A stretch of 64,000 nt of DNA from Variovorax paradoxus. Its GTDB lineage: Bacteria > Pseudomonadota > Gammaproteobacteria > Burkholderiales > Burkholderiaceae_C. Made by a program: the position numbers and the translations under genes. The notes below the pieces were generated by a model. The model was not told the DNA's origin. It saw only the letters and a list, made by a program, of their open reading frames with translations, and made no database searches. The stretch spans positions 1-64,000 of the forward strand of contig NZ_JXQQ01000135.1 of the NCBI RefSeq assembly GCF_000834655.1. Direction: 5' to 3'. The first letter of the stretch is position 1. Each line of letters begins with the position of its first letter. This document shows, one piece after another, positions 61,626 to 64,000 of this stretch.

Positions 61626-62396
61626 ATGATGTGCACTTTGGAATCCGCTCCTGCCATGGCATCGTCCCCGCCCTCGTCTTCAACGCATCCAGCCGCGGCG
61701 CGCAACGGTCTCCTGCAGGTCATGCCCGCGGACGTGCTCCAGGGCCTGACGCCGCTTCTCGAACTGGTGTCGCTGAAGCTGGGCGAGGTGCTCTACGAGT
61801 CGGGCGTCGTGCAGCAGTACGTCTATTTCCCGACCGACTGCATCGTCTCGCTGCTGTACGTGCTGGAGAACGGGCAATCGGCCGAGATCGCCGTGGTCGG
61901 GTTCGAAGGGATGGTGGGCGTTTCGCTGTTGATGGGCGGGGGCAGCACGCCCAACCGCGCGGTGGTGCAGAGCGCAGGCCATGCCTATCGCCTGAGTGCC
62001 GGCCACGTCAAGCAGCTGACCGACAACGGCGGCCCCCTGCTGCACCTGCTGCTGCGCTACACGCAGTCTCTCATCACGCAGATGTCCCAGACGGCGGTCT
62101 GCAACCGGCATCACTCGCTGGAGCAGCAGCTGTGCCGCTGGCTGCTGCTGAGCCTGGACCGGCTGCACGGCAACGAACTGGTGATGACGCAGGAGCTGAT
62201 CGCCAACATGCTCGGTGTGCGGCGCGAAGGCGTGACGGAGGCGGCCGGAAAGCTGCAGCGCATGAACCTCATCAAGTATTCGCGAGGCCACATCACCGTG
62301 CTGGACCGCCTCGGCCTGGAAAAGCAGGTGTGCGAATGCTATGAAGTCGTGAAGCGCGAAACGGATAGGCTGCTGCCCCGCGAGCCGGCAACCTGA
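61626..62396 (+). CDS. Crp/Fnr-like regulator A
   Basis: A 256-residue protein. A β-roll sensor (LVSLKLGEVLYESGVVQQYV, IVSLLYVLENGQSAEIAVVG) and a winged helix (MTQELIANMLGVRREGVTEAA) are clear. The phosphate-binding cassette residues of cAMP-binding CRP are not seen, so the ligand is unknown. ATG 61626 is one of two adjacent ATGs; 61656 is an alternative. Regulator B begins 119 bases downstream and has the same order of motifs, suggesting a tandem duplication. Confidence 0.86.
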   Translation: MMCTLESAPAMASSPPSSSTHPAAARNGLLQVMPADVLQGLTPLLELVSLKLGEVLYESGVVQQYVYFPTDCIVSLLYVLENGQSAEIAVVGFEGMVGVSLLMGGGSTPNRAVVQSAGHAYRLSAGHVKQLTDNGGPLLHLLLRYTQSLITQMSQTAVCNRHHSLEQQLCRWLLLSLDRLHGNELVMTQELIANMLGVRREGVTEAAGKLQRMNLIKYSRGHITVLDRLGLEKQVCECYEVVKRETDRLLPREPAT

Positions 62397-62514
62397 TCCG
62401 GCGGCGGCCGCAGCCATTCGGTTGGTACGCCTGCGCACAGACGCGGGTAGGGGCGGCAGCAACAATGCGCCGCTTGCGCATTTCCGCGCTGCCGTTCTCC
62501 AACAGGCGGTTTCC

Positions 62515-63222
62515 GTGACATCAGCCCCGATCCGCCCCGTCCTCAATCGATTGCTCGAAGCGCTTCCGCTCGCCGACAGGGCCCACCTGCTCGAGAGATG
62601 CGACAGCGTGCACCTGGCCACCGCCCAGATCCTCTACGAGCCGGGCGATGTCATTCATCACATCCACTTTCCCACCAGCGCCTTTGTCTCGCTGGTGTCC
62701 ACTGCGGACGGCCACGACGGCCTGCAGACCGGGATGGTGGGCAACGAGGGCGCCCTGGGCTACGAGCTGTCGCTGGATGTGCAGAGCGCGCCGCTGCGGG
62801 CGCTGGTGCAGGGGGCCGGCAAGGCGTGGCGCCTGACGGCGCAGTCGTTCGCCCAGGAACTGGAGCAGAACACGATGCTCAAGCGCATCCTCAACCGCTA
62901 CGTGTGCGTGCTCCTGATGGAGTTCGGCCGTTCGGGCCTGTGCAACCGCTTCCACCAGATCGAGGAGCGCCTGGCGCGATGGCTGCTGACGACGCAGGAT
63001 TGCGCGCATTCCACGCACCTTGCGCTGACCCATGAAGTGCTGGGCCGCATGCTGGGCGTGCGCCGGGTCGGCATCACCAATGCCGCGACGGCGCTGCATA
63101 CGCGCCGGCTCATCGATTACCGCCGAGGGGTGATCACCATCACGGACCGCCAAGGGCTGGAGAACGCGGCGTGCGACTGCTACCGGGCCAACCGGCGCAG
63201 CTACGCGCACCTGATCACTTAG
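62515..63222 (+). CDS. Crp/Fnr-like regulator B
   Basis: A 235-residue relative of regulator A. It shares PxxxVxxL-type β-roll order (CDSVHLATAQILYEPGDVIH, HIHFPTSAFVSLVST, GMVGNEGALGYELSL) and a similar winged helix (LTHEVLGRMLGVRRVGITNAA). The GTG at 62515, after CAGGCGG, is preferred to a TTG at 62422. A cAMP-type pocket is not seen. Similarity of the recognition helices (ANMLGVRREGVTEAA versus GRMLGVRRVGITNAA) suggests overlapping DNA targets. Confidence 0.85.
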   Translation: MTSAPIRPVLNRLLEALPLADRAHLLERCDSVHLATAQILYEPGDVIHHIHFPTSAFVSLVSTADGHDGLQTGMVGNEGALGYELSLDVQSAPLRALVQGAGKAWRLTAQSFAQELEQNTMLKRILNRYVCVLLMEFGRSGLCNRFHQIEERLARWLLTTQDCAHSTHLALTHEVLGRMLGVRRVGITNAATALHTRRLIDYRRGVITITDRQGLENAACDCYRANRRSYAHLIT

Positions 63223-63272
63223 TTGGAGCCGGCTTCCACGGGCGGCCAGCGAGGGCGTAACGCGGGGCCTTG

Positions 63273-63536
63273 TTATCCCAGGCGGGATTTTTCGCGCGCT
63301 TCGGCCATGTGCTGCAGTGCCGCTTCGAGCATGGGCCAGTTGGCGAAGGCGTACACCCGCTCCGTCGGGTCCCACTTTCCGCCGAACTCCTCGAGGATGC
63401 TCGCGGATGCCGAGACACTCCCCAGCAGGGCGGGCTTGTTGCGGCTCCCGGATTCCTCCAGCTCGCCGACAGCACAGCCGAGCCTGGCTGCAAGGCTCTG
63501 GGCCCGATCGGTGCCATGAGGTGGAGGAAGAAACAT
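63273..63536 (-). CDS. Small hypothetical protein
   Basis: An 87-residue protein with AARLGCAVGELEESGSRNKP near the N-terminus and ILEEFGGKWDPTERVYAFAN near the C-terminus. The GGKWDPTERVYAF segment recalls short proteins that bind or mimic DNA, but I cannot name the family. ATG 63536 is followed by FLPPPHG; the longer frame upstream looks noncoding. Confidence 0.5.
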   Translation of the reverse strand: MFLPPPHGTDRAQSLAARLGCAVGELEESGSRNKPALLGSVSASASILEEFGGKWDPTERVYAFANWPMLEAALQHMAEAREKSRLG

Positions 63537-63625
63537 GGCGCCGATTTTCGCCGAGATCGTCGCGAGCGCCGTAAGGCAAGCGCTGAAATGGCCCGCAAGG
63601 ATGACGCGATCCCGCGGACCCCGGG

Positions 63626-64000
63626 TCACTCCTTGGCAGCGTCGTCCAGTCGATGGGCCAGGAAGAACCGCAGCATCTCGCGGCTGGCATCGACGCCATC
63701 GGGCTGCGTGTAGCTGCCTTCCGCGCTGCCACCCGACCACGCATGGCCCGCGGCATGAAGACGCCAGTGCTCGGAATCGCCGCGGCCGGCGAATGCGGGG
63801 TAGAGCGTTCGCGTGAACCGCCGGCCCGAGGGTGACCGGCCTTCGGTCGCCGGCCCGGGCGGCGAGCCGGCCAGCACGGCCATTCCGTTGTTCGCATGGA
63901 CCGTCGTGTCGGCATCCCCGTGGAAAACGATGGTCGGGCGTGCGGTGGCGGCTTCATCGCGCCGAACGGCCGGCGCGCCGGTCCGCATCGCGTTCAGCGC
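63626..64000 (-). CDS. PHB-depolymerase-family esterase, C-terminal part (cut by window edge)
   Basis: The visible 124 residues are the end of an extracellular type 1 catalytic-domain esterase. The acid residue sits in VFHGDADTTVHANNG and the histidine in HAAGHAWSGG, followed by the usual ASREMLRFFLAH tail. The Ser nucleophile and N-terminus lie beyond the window. Such enzymes hydrolyse polyhydroxyalkanoates or feruloyl-type esters. Confidence 0.82.
   Translation of the reverse strand, partial: ALNAMRTGAPAVRRDEAATARPTIVFHGDADTTVHANNGMAVLAGSPPGPATEGRSPSGRRFTRTLYPAFAGRGDSEHWRLHAAGHAWSGGSAEGSYTQPDGVDASREMLRFFLAHRLDDAAKE

Overview
This is a GC-rich chromosomal window, most probably from a Variovorax-like member of the Comamonadaceae (Burkholderiales). 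The assignment rests on high third-position GC, on the glmU / Lrp-type regulator / glmS layout, on an otsB–GH15–otsA trehalose operon, and on several families of short palindromic intergenic repeats of a kind I associate with comamonads. No species marker is present, so the genus is an inference. No rRNA, tRNA, CRISPR array, IS transposase or phage gene was seen.

Layout. 1–4.4 kb: repeat-rich leader, then a sulfonate/taurine-type operon (TauD-like dioxygenase, solute-binding protein, ATPase, permease) with two copies of a palindromic element at gene starts. 4.4–10.8 kb: DUF5329, inositol-monophosphatase-type enzyme, DUF2905, ROK kinase, TM2–TPR protein, DUF1877-like protein, a MocR-type regulator and a divergent DUF2917-like protein. 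10.8–17 kb: MITE-like element, trehalose operon on the minus strand, cca. 17–27.3 kb: OmpW porin behind a double palindromic operator, GST, MgtC-like protein, Slt transglycosylase, 5-formyl-THF cyclo-ligase, LysR/DUF2917 pair, BLUF photoreceptor, Crp/Fnr regulator, DUF6279 lipoprotein and glmU. 27.3–29.8 kb: Lrp-type regulator and glmS.

29.8–37 kb looks accessory. It has an NTF2-like protein, a quinone-oxidoreductase-like enzyme, an ArsR-like regulator, a relic of an NTF2-like gene, an AT-rich gene-poor stretch, and a two-gene unit: a proline-rich lipoprotein with an HEWGH zinc-protease motif plus a small exported partner. 37–43.1 kb holds a PAS histidine kinase, a di-iron protein divergent from a hydrolase–LuxR fusion, a small ORF behind overlapping palindromes, and an AraC regulator divergent from a methyltransferase.

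43.2–51.6 kb is the most intriguing block. A minus-strand operon encodes a 918-residue membrane protein ending in a toroid-like domain with the DxDDTA signature of class II terpene cyclases, then a UbiA-family prenyltransferase, a polyprenyl-phosphate-type GT2 and a UDP-xylose-synthase-like SDR. A double-domain glycosyltransferase is divergent from it. This looks like an uncharacterised lipid-linked sugar or terpenoid glycoconjugate pathway.

51.7–57.6 kb is a compact c-di-GMP module: a multi-PAS diguanylate cyclase, a GspE/PilB-type ATPase with an MshEN-like (c-di-GMP-binding) N-terminus, and a stand-alone EAL protein with all catalytic residues. 57.9–64 kb has a phosphoketolase, a DUF1275 membrane protein, a small conserved protein, a tandem pair of Crp/Fnr-like regulators, a small hypothetical, and the 3' end of a PHB-depolymerase-type esterase cut by the window edge.
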